From positions 1-63,664 of the forward strand of contig NZ_FCOB02000042.1 of assembly GCF_001545075.1 (NCBI RefSeq): 63,664 nucleotides of DNA. Direction: 5' to 3'. This DNA comes from Caballeronia ptereochthonis (GTDB lineage Bacteria > Pseudomonadota > Gammaproteobacteria > Burkholderiales > Burkholderiaceae). The notes beneath the pieces are model-generated. The model was not told the DNA's origin. It did not search any database and was given only the letters and a program-made list of their open reading frames with translations. Both the position numbers and the translations under genes were made by a program. Shown here in pieces: positions 24,144 to 33,223 of the stretch; positions within the stretch are counted from its first letter, which is position 1; each line of letters opens with the position of its first letter.

Positions 24144-25238
24144 ATGAGCCTCCAATGCGGCATCGTCGGCTTGCCCAACGTCGGCAAGTCCACACTTTTC
24201 AATGCGTTGACCAAGGCGGGCATCGCCGCCGAGAACTATCCGTTCTGCACGATCGAGCCGAACGTCGGCGTGGTCGAAGTGCCGGACGCGCGCCTGCAGG
24301 CGCTCGCCGAAATCGTGAAGCCGGAGCGCATCCTGCCGGCGGTGGTCGAGTTCGTCGATATCGCGGGGCTCGTCGCGGGCGCGTCGAAGGGCGAAGGTCT
24401 CGGCAACCAGTTCCTCGCGAACATCCGCGAAACGGACGCGATCACGCATGTCGTGCGCTGCTTCGAAGACGAGAACGTGATCCACGTCGCGGGCAAGATC
24501 GATCCGATCTCGGACATCGAGGTGATCAACACGGAACTCGCGCTCGCGGATCTGGCAACCGTCGAGAAGGCGCTCGCGCGCTACTCGAAGGCGGCGAAGT
24601 CGGGCAACGACAAGGAAGCGATCAAGCTCGTCGCCGTGCTCGACAAGGTGCGCGCGCAGCTCGATCAGGCGAAACCGGTGCGCGGGCTTTCATTGAACGA
24701 CGAAGAGCAACTGCTCATCAAGCCGCTGTGCCTGATCACGTCGAAGCCGACAATGTACGTCGCGAACGTGAAGGAAGACGGCTTCCAGAACAATCCGTAT
24801 CTCGACGCGGTGCGCAAGCATGCGGACGCGGAAAACGCGCCGGTGGTCGCCGTGTGCGCGGCGATCGAAGCGGAAATCGCCGATCTCGACGACGCCGACA
24901 AGAAGGACTTCCTCGCCGACATGGGCATGGACGAGCCGGGGCTGAATCGCGTGATTCGCGCGGGGTTCAAGCTGCTCGGGCTGCAGACGTATTTCACCGC
25001 GGGCGTGAAGGAAGTGCGCGCGTGGACGATTCATATCGGCGATACGGCACCGCAGGCGGCCGGTGCGATTCACACCGATTTCGAACGCGGGTTCATCCGC
25101 GCGCAGACCATTTCGTTCGATGACTACATCGCTTACAAGGGCGAGCAAGGCGCGAAGGAAGCCGGGAAGATGCGGGCGGAAGGGAAGGAATACGTCGTGC
25201 ACGACGGGGACGTGATGAACTTCCTGTTTAACGTCTGA
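24144..25238 (+). CDS. ychF: redox-regulated ATPase YchF (OBG-type)
   Basis: A 364-residue TRAFAC-class P-loop protein that binds ribosomes and prefers ATP over GTP. The G1 loop GLPNVGKST, the NYPFCTIEPNVG switch segment and DIAGLVAGASKGEGLG are visible, with a C-terminal TGS-like domain (AGVKEVRAWTIHIGDTAPQAAG onward). The start MSLQCGIVGLPN is the family's usual N-terminus. It is followed by a strong terminator, beyond which the accessory region begins. Confidence 0.95.
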   Translation: MSLQCGIVGLPNVGKSTLFNALTKAGIAAENYPFCTIEPNVGVVEVPDARLQALAEIVKPERILPAVVEFVDIAGLVAGASKGEGLGNQFLANIRETDAITHVVRCFEDENVIHVAGKIDPISDIEVINTELALADLATVEKALARYSKAAKSGNDKEAIKLVAVLDKVRAQLDQAKPVRGLSLNDEEQLLIKPLCLITSKPTMYVANVKEDGFQNNPYLDAVRKHADAENAPVVAVCAAIEAEIADLDDADKKDFLADMGMDEPGLNRVIRAGFKLLGLQTYFTAGVKEVRAWTIHIGDTAPQAAGAIHTDFERGFIRAQTISFDDYIAYKGEQGAKEAGKMRAEGKEYVVHDGDVMNFLFNV

Positions 25239-25270
25239 GCGTCAAGAACTGTCAAAGCAGCTTGCCTCGC

Positions 25271-25303
25271 AAAGCGGAGCGCCCGATAAAGGGACTCCGC
25301 TTT
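25271..25303 (+). terminator. rho-independent terminator of ychF
   Basis: AAAGCGGAG (25271-25279) pairs with CTCCGCTTT (25295-25303), followed by further T residues (TTTTTTC). It lies 32 bases after the ychF stop. Confidence 0.88.
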
Positions 25304-25367
25304 TTTCTTGTGCGGACGAGGCAGCGCAGCGATGCACGATCGATAACAACAACGAGAGAACAAGAAG

Positions 25368-25567
25368 ATGAAGAGACAAGCGCCGATGCGCGCCTTTGCG
25401 GCCGCGTCGCTCATTCATCGGCGCACTCAGGATCTGGCGCAGTCCCGCAAGGCGCGACCGCCCAGCGCCGCGACGGCACGTACAGCTTCAGCCAGCATCA
25501 CAGCGGGACGTGTTCGCGGCATGGTGGCATGGCGCAATGGATTTGGGTGCGACGCATCCTCGAATGA
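25368..25567 (+). pseudogene. decayed DUF3761 family gene
   Basis: A fragmentary small secreted-protein gene. One frame opens with ATG and a signal-like MKRQAPMRAFAAASLI. A different frame, starting around 25430, carries the DUF3761 signature: GATAQRRDGTYSFSQHHSG, then TCSRHGGMAQW, with its stop at 25565-25567. The two parts are out of frame, and the usual Cys before DGTYS is Arg, so the gene looks frameshifted and inactive. It lies between ychF and the metabolite cluster, the sort of debris seen at insertion borders. The family name is from memory of the motif. Confidence 0.55.
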
Positions 25568-25627
25568 CTTTGGGCCGGTCACGCCTTTGAGCGCGCCGGC
25601 CAGCCGGAGAACCCTTCAGGGCCGGCG

Positions 25628-26830
25628 TCAACCTACCTCGGGTGTTGCGCGCGAGCGCACGCGCTCCGCGGTTGCGCCGCCCAACAAAGCGGAGACGCCA
25701 ACCACTGCCATGGCGAAAAAGGCCGCTAGCGGGACCCAGGGTCCAAAGTTCCAGCTTCGCGCGTAAAGCAGAGCGAGCATTGCCAGGATCGGGAAACCGT
25801 ACGCGTTGCATGACGCGACGATCTGCCCCACCCGGCGCGCAGGCTGCGTCGCGATAAGCTGCTTTCTCAAGCTGACGCGCAACATGCCGAATCCGATGCC
25901 ACAAAGAAAGAACGCAGCGCAGAGCACGGGAAGCGTATATGAAATCGTCAGCAACGCCAGGAACGGCAACGGCATGAACGCTGCCGCCGTGACGATCACG
26001 TACCTTTGCCATCGGGCAGAGAGACGCATCAGTCTCTCGTAAAGAACACCGATGCACGCCATGCCGAGTCCGATAAATGCATCCAGCAGTGCGGCGTGCT
26101 CGACGGTGCCATGACCCTGAGTATTGGCGGTCAGCGGCACGGCCATATTGACGAGCGTGAGGCACGGCCAGACGAGCGCGAGCGTGGCGACGGTCGTCCA
26201 GGCAGGCGCGTTCGGCGGCTCGTCGAGCACGGTCAGCGGCTGCGAGGCCCCTTTTACCAGGTCGCGTCGCGTCTCATCCGAGTTGCTGCGAAGCGATGGA
26301 TGAGTGAAGAGCAATAGCGTGACGATGTAAAGCACCGCAGCGGCAAGAAACGGCGCGTCAATTCCGCCGTGTCGAATGAGCAAGCCGACAGGCAAACCGC
26401 CAAGCATGAGCCCGGCCTGCGTGGCGGCGCTCTGGCGCGAGTTGAGCGTGTCACCTTGCTTCGATGGCAGACGGTTCGCGGTCGCAGCCAGGAGTGCATC
26501 CCATGCGCCTTCGAGCAGAAAGAAGATCGACAGCACGAGGAAGTTGATCGCCAAAACGCCAAAGAGCACGTGAAGTAACGGAATGAACGCCACTGCGCTG
26601 GCGCAGAGTCCAGCGATTCCCCACAGCGTGAGTTTGCGCGGATCAACTCTTTCTAGCAGTTGACGAGCAAATGGCGCCGCAACAACGGCAGGCAGGAAAC
26701 CGCCGATGGCCGACAATGCCAACGGCATCGCTCCGCCATTGCCGGAACGTACGAGATTCCACGCCACAGCCAGGAACAGCAAACCGTTGGCAAAGCGATA
26801 GACGAAAGTGGCCAGCAGAAACAGATTCAT
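25628..26830 (-). CDS. MFS transporter (probable exporter of the cluster product)
   Basis: A 400-residue major facilitator with about 10-12 hydrophobic helices (for example NLFLLATFVYRFANGLLFLAV, LLHVLFGVLAINFLVLSIFF, YVIVTAAAFMPLPFLALL). Loop basic motifs are weak, as in drug/peptide exporters of the Bcr/EntS type. The start MNLFLL at 26830 shares one base with the stop of the preceding ATP-grasp gene (TGATG), so translation is coupled. As last gene of the operon it most likely exports the product or protects the producer. GC is lower than in flanking housekeeping genes. Confidence 0.82.
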   Translation of the reverse strand: MNLFLLATFVYRFANGLLFLAVAWNLVRSGNGGAMPLALSAIGGFLPAVVAAPFARQLLERVDPRKLTLWGIAGLCASAVAFIPLLHVLFGVLAINFLVLSIFFLLEGAWDALLAATANRLPSKQGDTLNSRQSAATQAGLMLGGLPVGLLIRHGGIDAPFLAAAVLYIVTLLLFTHPSLRSNSDETRRDLVKGASQPLTVLDEPPNAPAWTTVATLALVWPCLTLVNMAVPLTANTQGHGTVEHAALLDAFIGLGMACIGVLYERLMRLSARWQRYVIVTAAAFMPLPFLALLTISYTLPVLCAAFFLCGIGFGMLRVSLRKQLIATQPARRVGQIVASCNAYGFPILAMLALLYARSWNFGPWVPLAAFFAMAVVGVSALLGGATAERVRSRATPEVG

Positions 26831-28083
26831 CAAACCTCCGCGCCGACGCACGGCAAAGTCACGTTGCTATATGAGACGGACTCGAACAGACCTTCCATCC
26901 ATTCGCGGGTTTTCTCCGCGCGGGTCGTGGCGATGACGCCGGCGAGCGGGACCTCGTGCGCCTGATAAGTAATATTCGCAGCCAATGGTGCGCCGGCGCT
27001 CAGTTCATGCCAATGAACGATGGACGGACTTACTCGGAAAACATCGAGTCCGTCGAACCCGCGATGGGTTCGATCTTTTAGATGATGTCCCGGATATACG
27101 AACCATCCGTGCCAAAGTCCGGTCGAAGACGTCCGCGCTGACAGGTCTGCGTGTTCATCGATCAGGATCCGCAACTCCTGCGACGGCAGATGCACGCCTG
27201 TAGCCAGTTCGAACGTCCTGACAACGTCCGCGCCACCCACTCGGTTCGCCACTTCCAGAAACACCAGATCCAAACCGTGACGGATAGCTTCCAGATGAAA
27301 ACTTCCGTTTCGGATGCCGGTCGCTTCCAGTGCGCGCTCCACCCAAGCGCGCTCGTCATGGCGGATGGGATAGTGATAGGAGCCGAGCGGCTCTCCGTTC
27401 GCGAATGCGAGGCAATTGCCCACGTATTCACTGGCGGTGATCGTCAGCACGGTCCCGTTACGGACCAGCCCATCGAAATGCAGGATTGCTCCACTGATGA
27501 ATTCCTCGACTTCATACTCGCTCTGATTGCTCTGCGCAGTATCCAGACGAGCAGCGCCGGATCGCCTCGAGGTGATCGCGGAAATTGCAGCTTCCGGACT
27601 CTTAAAGACGATGACTTCTTCGCTGGACGCGCCGCTGTGAGGTTTGAGTACGGTGCCTGCCCTCCATGGAACACGTCCGGCCGACGCGATGAATTCCGGC
27701 AGGGAAAGGAAATGCGGCACACGAATACCCACTCGCGAGACGGCCTCCTTCATCAAGATCTTGTCACGGGCCAGTCTGACCTGTTCGACGGCAGCCCCTG
27801 GGAGAGCAAGCCATTCCCGCAGGTACGCGGCGTCGAGCAATTCGTATTCCGACAGCGAGATGATGCGATCGAAGTGCCGCGGGTTCGTGCTCAGCCATTG
27901 CTTCGCTTCTTCGAGTGCCGATGCGCTTCCCGCTCGCTCAATTGCCTGGCAACGCAGCCCGCTCGGCAGCGTAGCGAGCGCATTCTTCGTGCCGAAATAG
28001 GTTACCTCGTGCAGTTCGTGATCAATGCCTCGGTGATAGTCGATCTTCGGATAGGGAATCCGATGCAGGATCAGGATTTTCAT
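26830..28083 (-). CDS. ATP-grasp ligase 3 of the cluster
   Basis: A 417-residue ATP-grasp protein, predicted to form an amide or peptide bond by way of an acyl-phosphate. The ATP-binding lysine segment TVLKPHSGASSEEV, the strand VEEFISGAILHFDGLV and the metal-binding LVFLEVANRVGGADVV are visible. It resembles L-amino-acid ligases rather than a named biosynthetic enzyme; the substrate is unknown. The start is uncertain: ATG at 28083 (GGAGAGG close upstream) or GTG at 28095 directly after the previous stop. It is coupled to the MFS gene by a one-base overlap. Confidence 0.82.
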   Translation of the reverse strand: MKILILHRIPYPKIDYHRGIDHELHEVTYFGTKNALATLPSGLRCQAIERAGSASALEEAKQWLSTNPRHFDRIISLSEYELLDAAYLREWLALPGAAVEQVRLARDKILMKEAVSRVGIRVPHFLSLPEFIASAGRVPWRAGTVLKPHSGASSEEVIVFKSPEAAISAITSRRSGAARLDTAQSNQSEYEVEEFISGAILHFDGLVRNGTVLTITASEYVGNCLAFANGEPLGSYHYPIRHDERAWVERALEATGIRNGSFHLEAIRHGLDLVFLEVANRVGGADVVRTFELATGVHLPSQELRILIDEHADLSARTSSTGLWHGWFVYPGHHLKDRTHRGFDGLDVFRVSPSIVHWHELSAGAPLAANITYQAHEVPLAGVIATTRAEKTREWMEGLFESVSYSNVTLPCVGAEV

Positions 28084-28095
28084 TGACCTCTCCAC

Positions 28096-29448
28096 TCAGG
28101 CGAATCTCCGAACCGGGATATCCGCTTCGCGAATCGATACGTCCGCAGGCATGGCGGACTCCAACGCCTCGGTCCAGCGCTCGCGCAAACTGGACACGAT
28201 GTCGCCGATACTCACACTCGATTCATGAAGCGACACGCAGGCGCTCGCGACGAAGTCGCTGTTGTCCCGCGCAATCGATGGCACATACCGTCGCTCCTGG
28301 CTCAGCCATGAGAACTCGACCGAACGCAATGCGTCATCCGGCAGACCAAATTGTCTTGCGGTCCGCTCGAGCGCGGCCGGAAATATCTCGCTGCCACTCG
28401 CTACATCGGACGGTGCGAACCAACGGTCGTGCTTCACGCCGAGCATGACTGTCGCCGCCTGACACCTCGCTTCCAGAGTCGAAGGTCTGAATCCATCGCC
28501 CAACACGGAATCGATCCAGAGATGATAGAAATCGATGCCATAGACCAACGCCGCAAGCGACCATATTTTCATTCCCGCGGGGCGGCGATTGGGTTCGACG
28601 ACAGCGGCAAACATGCCGTCGTCGCTCAATTTGATTTCGTTGTGGAACGGACCGTCACGTTGACCGACGAGCCAGTTCGCACACTCACCGGCGCGACGTA
28701 TCGTTTCTTGCTCCAACCGCCCGAGTCGGGCGGGAAGAACCTGGGCGACTTCTACGGGATACCGCCCCGAGGCACTCACTTTCTCGGTGATGAACGACAG
28801 TCCACCTAGTCCGTCGAACGAATATTCTCTTCGGTATGGGATAACTTGCTCGCAAATCACGCCTGCAGCCAGATAAGGAGTGAGCTCCTCCAGCGCGGAG
28901 ACCAAGCTGTCTCCGGGTCGCATCATCACGACGCCGCGGTTATTGCCTTCGCACGAAGGCTTGATGACGAACCCCTCGGGATGCGCCTCCGCAAATTGCC
29001 GGAGTTCCTCCAGAGACCGGATCAACACGCAGTTCGGCGTCATCACGCGCTGGGACTCGAGCAGGTCGCGACAACGCGCTTCCGCGCGCCGGTATTCGAA
29101 CTTGCTGAATGCGCCAAGGGCCAATGATGCGGAATCCACCTGCAACCCGATTCGCTCGAGCAATGCGGCGCCGCTTTGGACCGCGTTGTCGGAAAACACG
29201 ATGCCGCCACGAATGTGATCTCGCCAGGGAGACAGCGCTTCACAGGCCTGTGCGACGAAGTCGGGCAATAACGGATCGACCCCGACGACGTGATCGCACA
29301 AACGCGCATCCATCTCGCCCGGGTTGCCGCGCACCAGCAAGGTGTCGACGTTGTAGCGACAACGAGCGTAGTCACGCATATGCGCGACATCTGCAACGCG
29401 CGACAGGTTGTAGTCGACGATCAGGAGTTTTTCGCGGCGGCCGTTCAT
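28096..29448 (-). CDS. ATP-grasp ligase 2 of the cluster
   Basis: A 450-residue ATP-grasp protein. ATP and metal contacts are suggested by FVIKPSCEGNNRGVVMM, CEQVIPYRREYSFDGL and the C-terminal VEPNRRPAGMKIWSL; the final motif has NRRPAG where its neighbours have NRVGG or NPRVGG, so it is a different subfamily. The substrate is unknown. The start codon overlaps the stop of ATP-grasp ligase 1 by four bases (ATGA). The stop is 12 bases before the ATG of ligase 3. Confidence 0.82.
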   Translation of the reverse strand: MNGRREKLLIVDYNLSRVADVAHMRDYARCRYNVDTLLVRGNPGEMDARLCDHVVGVDPLLPDFVAQACEALSPWRDHIRGGIVFSDNAVQSGAALLERIGLQVDSASLALGAFSKFEYRRAEARCRDLLESQRVMTPNCVLIRSLEELRQFAEAHPEGFVIKPSCEGNNRGVVMMRPGDSLVSALEELTPYLAAGVICEQVIPYRREYSFDGLGGLSFITEKVSASGRYPVEVAQVLPARLGRLEQETIRRAGECANWLVGQRDGPFHNEIKLSDDGMFAAVVEPNRRPAGMKIWSLAALVYGIDFYHLWIDSVLGDGFRPSTLEARCQAATVMLGVKHDRWFAPSDVASGSEIFPAALERTARQFGLPDDALRSVEFSWLSQERRYVPSIARDNSDFVASACVSLHESSVSIGDIVSSLRERWTEALESAMPADVSIREADIPVRRFA

Positions 29449-30839
29449 AGCGTTCTCTCGAAGGCTTCACTGTTTGATGCGGCCTCTAATCGACCCTCCA
29501 CCGCGTAGCGCACTTCGACGGCTTCAGCAGATACACGCATGAGATGCGGCACTTGAGTCTTGCCTCGATTTCGCGGCAGGCTCCATAGCAACTGACCGAG
29601 GAATACCTCCCTGGAAACTTGTTCGATGTCGTCTCCCGCCTTTAGAAACAACTGGCTCGCGATCGGCGCAGGTTCGACATTGCGCAGACCGACGAACTCG
29701 AGGCGTCCCGGTCTGGCGAAATACGCCCGGAAGAAAGTTTCGTGGTCGCACAAGGGCACGCCGTCGCTCCGATAGGAAAGCGCCCCGAGCTTCCGATTGA
29801 ACTTCTCAACCTTCGCGGCATCCCTGCTTGCGGACTCGATCAGAAGATCGAGCCACATTTCCAGCATGCTGGCCACGCCATTCAACGCCTTCACGCTCGG
29901 TGAAATCAGGCATCCCCCCACGCGCGGGTTGATCTCGATCAGATCCCATCGGGAGCCGTCGTATCGGGCTTCGAGATGAAAACATCCCCATCGAAGGCCC
30001 AACGCTTCGAACTGTTGCGTTATCCATTTCATTCCGGCTGCGCATGCATCGCTGTCGATGGAGATCGGCGGACTTACGCAGCAGTCTTCGAGGACCGTGC
30101 CCGACGTTTCGGTGACTTCGCATTTTTCGTGGATCGCGACGGTATGCAAACGCCCGTCGACGGCGAGCAATTCGAAGCTGAATTCGCGTCCCGGCACATA
30201 GTCTTCAGCCATGAAAGTCAAAGCGTCACCGAATGCGGAGCGATAGGTTTCGTCCCGTCGCGCTTCACGCGAAATCCGCTCGAGATCGCTCCATTCGGAC
30301 TCGCTCCGCAAGGTGAAGGCCCCGTATGACGCGATTCCACAAACCGGCTTCACGAAATGGCGCCTTCCATCTGATTTCAGTGCTTCGAAGTTGTCGCGAG
30401 TCAGTTCAACCGCGCGCGTCCTCGAGAGACCAGCGTCGGCTAGCCTGTTTCGCAAGCCAAGTTTGTCGCGCAGCATGCGTACCTCGACGGGAGACAGGTC
30501 GGCGACGCCGAGTTCCGCGTTCGCCTGCGCCATCAAGTCGCGGTAGCCTTCCCAGACGGAGATGCAAGCCAGAACGCGCTCGCCTTTCTCGCGCAACTCG
30601 TCCAGCGCTGCCCTTACATCTTCCCAAGTCAACTCGCTTGACTCCGTCGCGATGAGTCGCGCAGTCATGCGGGACAACTCGTCGAGCCGCTTTACCCGAT
30701 GCCTGGACAGCGGCGATGACGACAGCACGAAGCTGCGCAGGCCGCGTGCATCGAGCGCGGCAACAAGATCCTCCATGAAGGAATAGCCGCAATGGCTGAG
30801 AAGCAACACGCCGTCATGTGTCATCGCCGCGTTCTCCAT
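29445..30839 (-). CDS. ATP-grasp ligase 1 of the cluster
   Basis: A 464-residue ATP-grasp protein of the amino-acid-ligase type. HFVKPVCGIASYGAF carries the ATP lysine, AEDYVPGREFSFELLAVDG the adenine-binding strand, and GCFHLEARYDGS plus WDLIEINPRVGGCLI the metal ligands. These match dipeptide-forming ATP-grasp enzymes in layout, but the substrate cannot be predicted. The start ATG (30839) shares one base with the stop of the heme-oxygenase-like gene, so it is translated in a coupled chain. Confidence 0.83.
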   Translation of the reverse strand: MENAAMTHDGVLLLSHCGYSFMEDLVAALDARGLRSFVLSSSPLSRHRVKRLDELSRMTARLIATESSELTWEDVRAALDELREKGERVLACISVWEGYRDLMAQANAELGVADLSPVEVRMLRDKLGLRNRLADAGLSRTRAVELTRDNFEALKSDGRRHFVKPVCGIASYGAFTLRSESEWSDLERISREARRDETYRSAFGDALTFMAEDYVPGREFSFELLAVDGRLHTVAIHEKCEVTETSGTVLEDCCVSPPISIDSDACAAGMKWITQQFEALGLRWGCFHLEARYDGSRWDLIEINPRVGGCLISPSVKALNGVASMLEMWLDLLIESASRDAAKVEKFNRKLGALSYRSDGVPLCDHETFFRAYFARPGRLEFVGLRNVEPAPIASQLFLKAGDDIEQVSREVFLGQLLWSLPRNRGKTQVPHLMRVSAEAVEVRYAVEGRLEAASNSEAFERTL

Positions 30840-31642
30840 CAGGCCGCCTTGAGCTGCTGGTTCAGAATCTTGTCGTCGTGGAGTTCCTTGAAGTACATCG
30901 CCAGCACCGCCTGATGCTCGGCGAGGTAACGCTTCAAATTCTGAATATCGTCGTCGCTACGAATCAGGTGGCGAATGGCCTGCCACACCTCACCGGGATG
31001 GTCGTCGTTGATGTCGGTATGAGAATGCGACACCTGTCCCGCGATGTTGGCTTCGCCCACGGAGTCTTTCAGCGCCTGGAGCTTTTTCGGCTCCAGTTTG
31101 ACGTTCACGTATTCGACGAGATAGGAGTAGGCGACGACGCCAAGCGGCCCTTCGTGATCGAGGAGATAGGAAAAGAAGCCGGTCAGCAGCTTGGTCGATA
31201 GATACGGTTCGGTGGCCAGGAATTGCTCCCGCGAGACACCCGCGCGTGCAAGATCCTGAATGAACAACTCGTCGTGCAGCATTTCCTCGCGTTCGTAGTT
31301 CGCCCAGACTTGCGCTGCTTCAGGGCTACGCTTCGCAATCTCCGCGAGCGCCTTCGATTCCGACACCCTCAGAAGACGGATTCGCCATGCGGTCTCGATA
31401 AGATGCCGCCGGTAGTACTCGGAGTTCACTGTCTTGCCTTCAAGGTGCGCCGCATAAGGCACGGTCTCGTACCAGTGGTCGATCTGGCGATCGATGAGCG
31501 AATCAATCTCTGCGCGCAACTTTTCCGATGCCGCCGCATGCAAAAACGGCACCCTGTGTTCCAGCCCAACATGCTTGACGCGATTTACCACTTCTGCCTC
31601 CAGGAAGATCGATGAAAAGCCGGTCGATGCGCCGGGCTTCAT
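30839..31642 (-). CDS. heme-oxygenase-like metalloenzyme (HDO-type oxidase candidate)
   Basis: A 267-residue all-helical protein of the TenA/PqqC/heme-oxygenase-like group. Spacing of candidate metal ligands fits the diiron HDO oxidases (such as UndA and BesC): Glu120-x2-His123 in REEMLHDEL, Glu177 in YLVEYVN, and His208 with His215 in HTDINDDH. Known relatives use O2 to cleave, desaturate or N-oxygenate amino or fatty acids; which reaction occurs here is unknown. The ATG at 31642 is used because the frame further upstream runs into the ferredoxin gene. A ferredoxin electron donor is encoded immediately upstream. Confidence 0.8.
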   Translation of the reverse strand: MKPGASTGFSSIFLEAEVVNRVKHVGLEHRVPFLHAAASEKLRAEIDSLIDRQIDHWYETVPYAAHLEGKTVNSEYYRRHLIETAWRIRLLRVSESKALAEIAKRSPEAAQVWANYEREEMLHDELFIQDLARAGVSREQFLATEPYLSTKLLTGFFSYLLDHEGPLGVVAYSYLVEYVNVKLEPKKLQALKDSVGEANIAGQVSHSHTDINDDHPGEVWQAIRHLIRSDDDIQNLKRYLAEHQAVLAMYFKELHDDKILNQQLKAA

Positions 31643-31685
31643 CCATCGAGATGAATCAATCCTTTGTTCGTTGCCTTCTGTTCTC

Positions 31686-31985
31686 TTATCGGGGTGCGGC
31701 GACTGCCGACACGACAGCGTTGCCCGCAAGCCGACACTGACAGGCCAGCCGGAATTGCTCGCCATCGAATCCCAGGCTCGCCAGAAAATTCCGCTCGCAT
31801 GGGGCGCGAGCACCGAGCGCCTCTGCGCCGCTCATGACCTCGATCACACACGCGCCGCACGCGCCAGAGCGGCAACCGAATGAAATCGACTCCTGACCAT
31901 GCAATTCGAATTCGAGCTCGGTCAACGAACTATTGGCGGGAAGGTGAACCTCAAGGTTTTGAGGCATCAGGGTCAACTTGAACAT
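31686..31985 (-). CDS. plant-type [2Fe-2S] ferredoxin
   Basis: A 99-residue ferredoxin. The cluster ligands are Cys38, Cys43 and Cys46 (CRSGACGAC, the C-x4-C-x2-C pattern) plus Cys82 or Cys84 in LACQCR. It is probably the electron donor for the adjacent heme-oxygenase-like oxidase, since diiron oxidases need two electrons per turnover and no reductase is encoded here. The ATG at 31985 follows AGAGGCG; a GTG one codon earlier is possible. Confidence 0.88.
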   Translation of the reverse strand: MFKLTLMPQNLEVHLPANSSLTELEFELHGQESISFGCRSGACGACVIEVMSGAEALGARAPCERNFLASLGFDGEQFRLACQCRLAGNAVVSAVAAPR

Positions 31986-32000
31986 CACAACATCGCCTCT

Positions 32001-33215
32001 TCAATGAAACGACCGGTTCTTCGTCAGCTCGGTGACCGCTTCCACGAGTGCATCGACTTCATCAGGGATGTTCAGATAGCTGACCGAAGCCCTGACGATC
32101 TCGGTGAGATCACGCGCTCGCATATCGAACGGCGTGTACGTAACGCCGATCGCGCCGACGTTTATTCCTCGGCTCCCGAGTTCGGTCTTGACCGTTGACG
32201 CCGGGATTCCCTCGACCGTGAACGACACGAGTGCAGAATGAACGCTACCGATATCCCGAACGACGACGCCGGGAATCTCGGCCAGTTTTCCTCGAATGCT
32301 TTGCGCGAGAGCCCTGACCCGACTCTCGATTCGAGCGATTCCTATGTCGAGCGCTTCATTGAGCGCATTCGATAAGCCGCATAGCAGCGCAACTGGCATC
32401 TCGCTGGTTTCGAAGCGCCGCGCATCGTCACGCAACACGGCTGTCATTCCGTCGAGCGGTGCGGAGAGCACGTCGACGTACGGCGGTTCGAAGCGAGACA
32501 GCGCCGCCTGCTTCACATAGAGCAGTGCCGTGCCCCGTGGCCCACGCAGAAACTTGCGCGCAGCGCCTTTCAGGACATCGCAATTGAGCGCGCGTACGTC
32601 CACGTTCATTTGCCCGAGCGCCTGACCCGCGTCGATGAAATACGGGATGCCATGGCGCCGCGCAACCTGACCGATCGCCTCCGCGGGATTGATGAGGCCG
32701 CCGTTGGCGGGTGCCCAAGTGAGCGCGATCAGCCGCACACGCGAATCGATCAGTTCTTCGAGTGCTCGAACGGACACGCTTCCATCTTCCTCGCAGGGAA
32801 TCACGTCGACGCGTGCGCCGGACGCGCCAGCGATCCGATACATCGTCGCAAGATTGCCCCCCCACTCCTGCCGGCCTACCAGAATGCGGTCACCCGGATG
32901 CCAACGTCCCAATGCCGCGAATGCCATGCCCCAGCCCGCCGATCCGCTGCCGGTGAAGGCGATTTCCTCCGGCGTTGCGTTGAGCAGCGCAGACGCACTC
33001 CTGCGCGCCGCCTCGACCGCAACGGCAGCACGCGCTCCAGCCTCCATCGGCCCCAGTCGGGCCTCCAGATGAAGGTGGGATGTAATGGCATCCAGCGTTG
33101 ACGTCGACGGCAACGACGCGCCAGCATGATTGAAGTGGGCGACTTGCGCGCAACCAGGCGTTCGTGCACGGAGCGCAAGAATGTCGTCCGGGGAAAGGCA
33201 GTGACCGTGTTCCAT
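32001..33215 (-). CDS. class V PLP enzyme, EgtE/cysteine-desulfurase-like
   Basis: A 404-residue fold-type I PLP enzyme. Asp195 and Gln198 in FIDAGQALGQ hold the cofactor, and Lys221 in ARKFLRGPRGTALLY is the Schiff-base lysine. The RKFLRGPRGT form is like EgtE-type C-S lyases and isopenicillin N epimerase-like proteins rather than NifS/IscS. The catalytic-loop cysteine of desulfurases is not evident. Possible reactions are C-S or C-X lyase, elimination or epimerisation of an amino acid. It starts eight bases after the RidA gene. Confidence 0.8.
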   Translation of the reverse strand: MEHGHCLSPDDILALRARTPGCAQVAHFNHAGASLPSTSTLDAITSHLHLEARLGPMEAGARAAVAVEAARRSASALLNATPEEIAFTGSGSAGWGMAFAALGRWHPGDRILVGRQEWGGNLATMYRIAGASGARVDVIPCEEDGSVSVRALEELIDSRVRLIALTWAPANGGLINPAEAIGQVARRHGIPYFIDAGQALGQMNVDVRALNCDVLKGAARKFLRGPRGTALLYVKQAALSRFEPPYVDVLSAPLDGMTAVLRDDARRFETSEMPVALLCGLSNALNEALDIGIARIESRVRALAQSIRGKLAEIPGVVVRDIGSVHSALVSFTVEGIPASTVKTELGSRGINVGAIGVTYTPFDMRARDLTEIVRASVSYLNIPDEVDALVEAVTELTKNRSFH

Positions 33216-33223
33216 CTCAGGTC

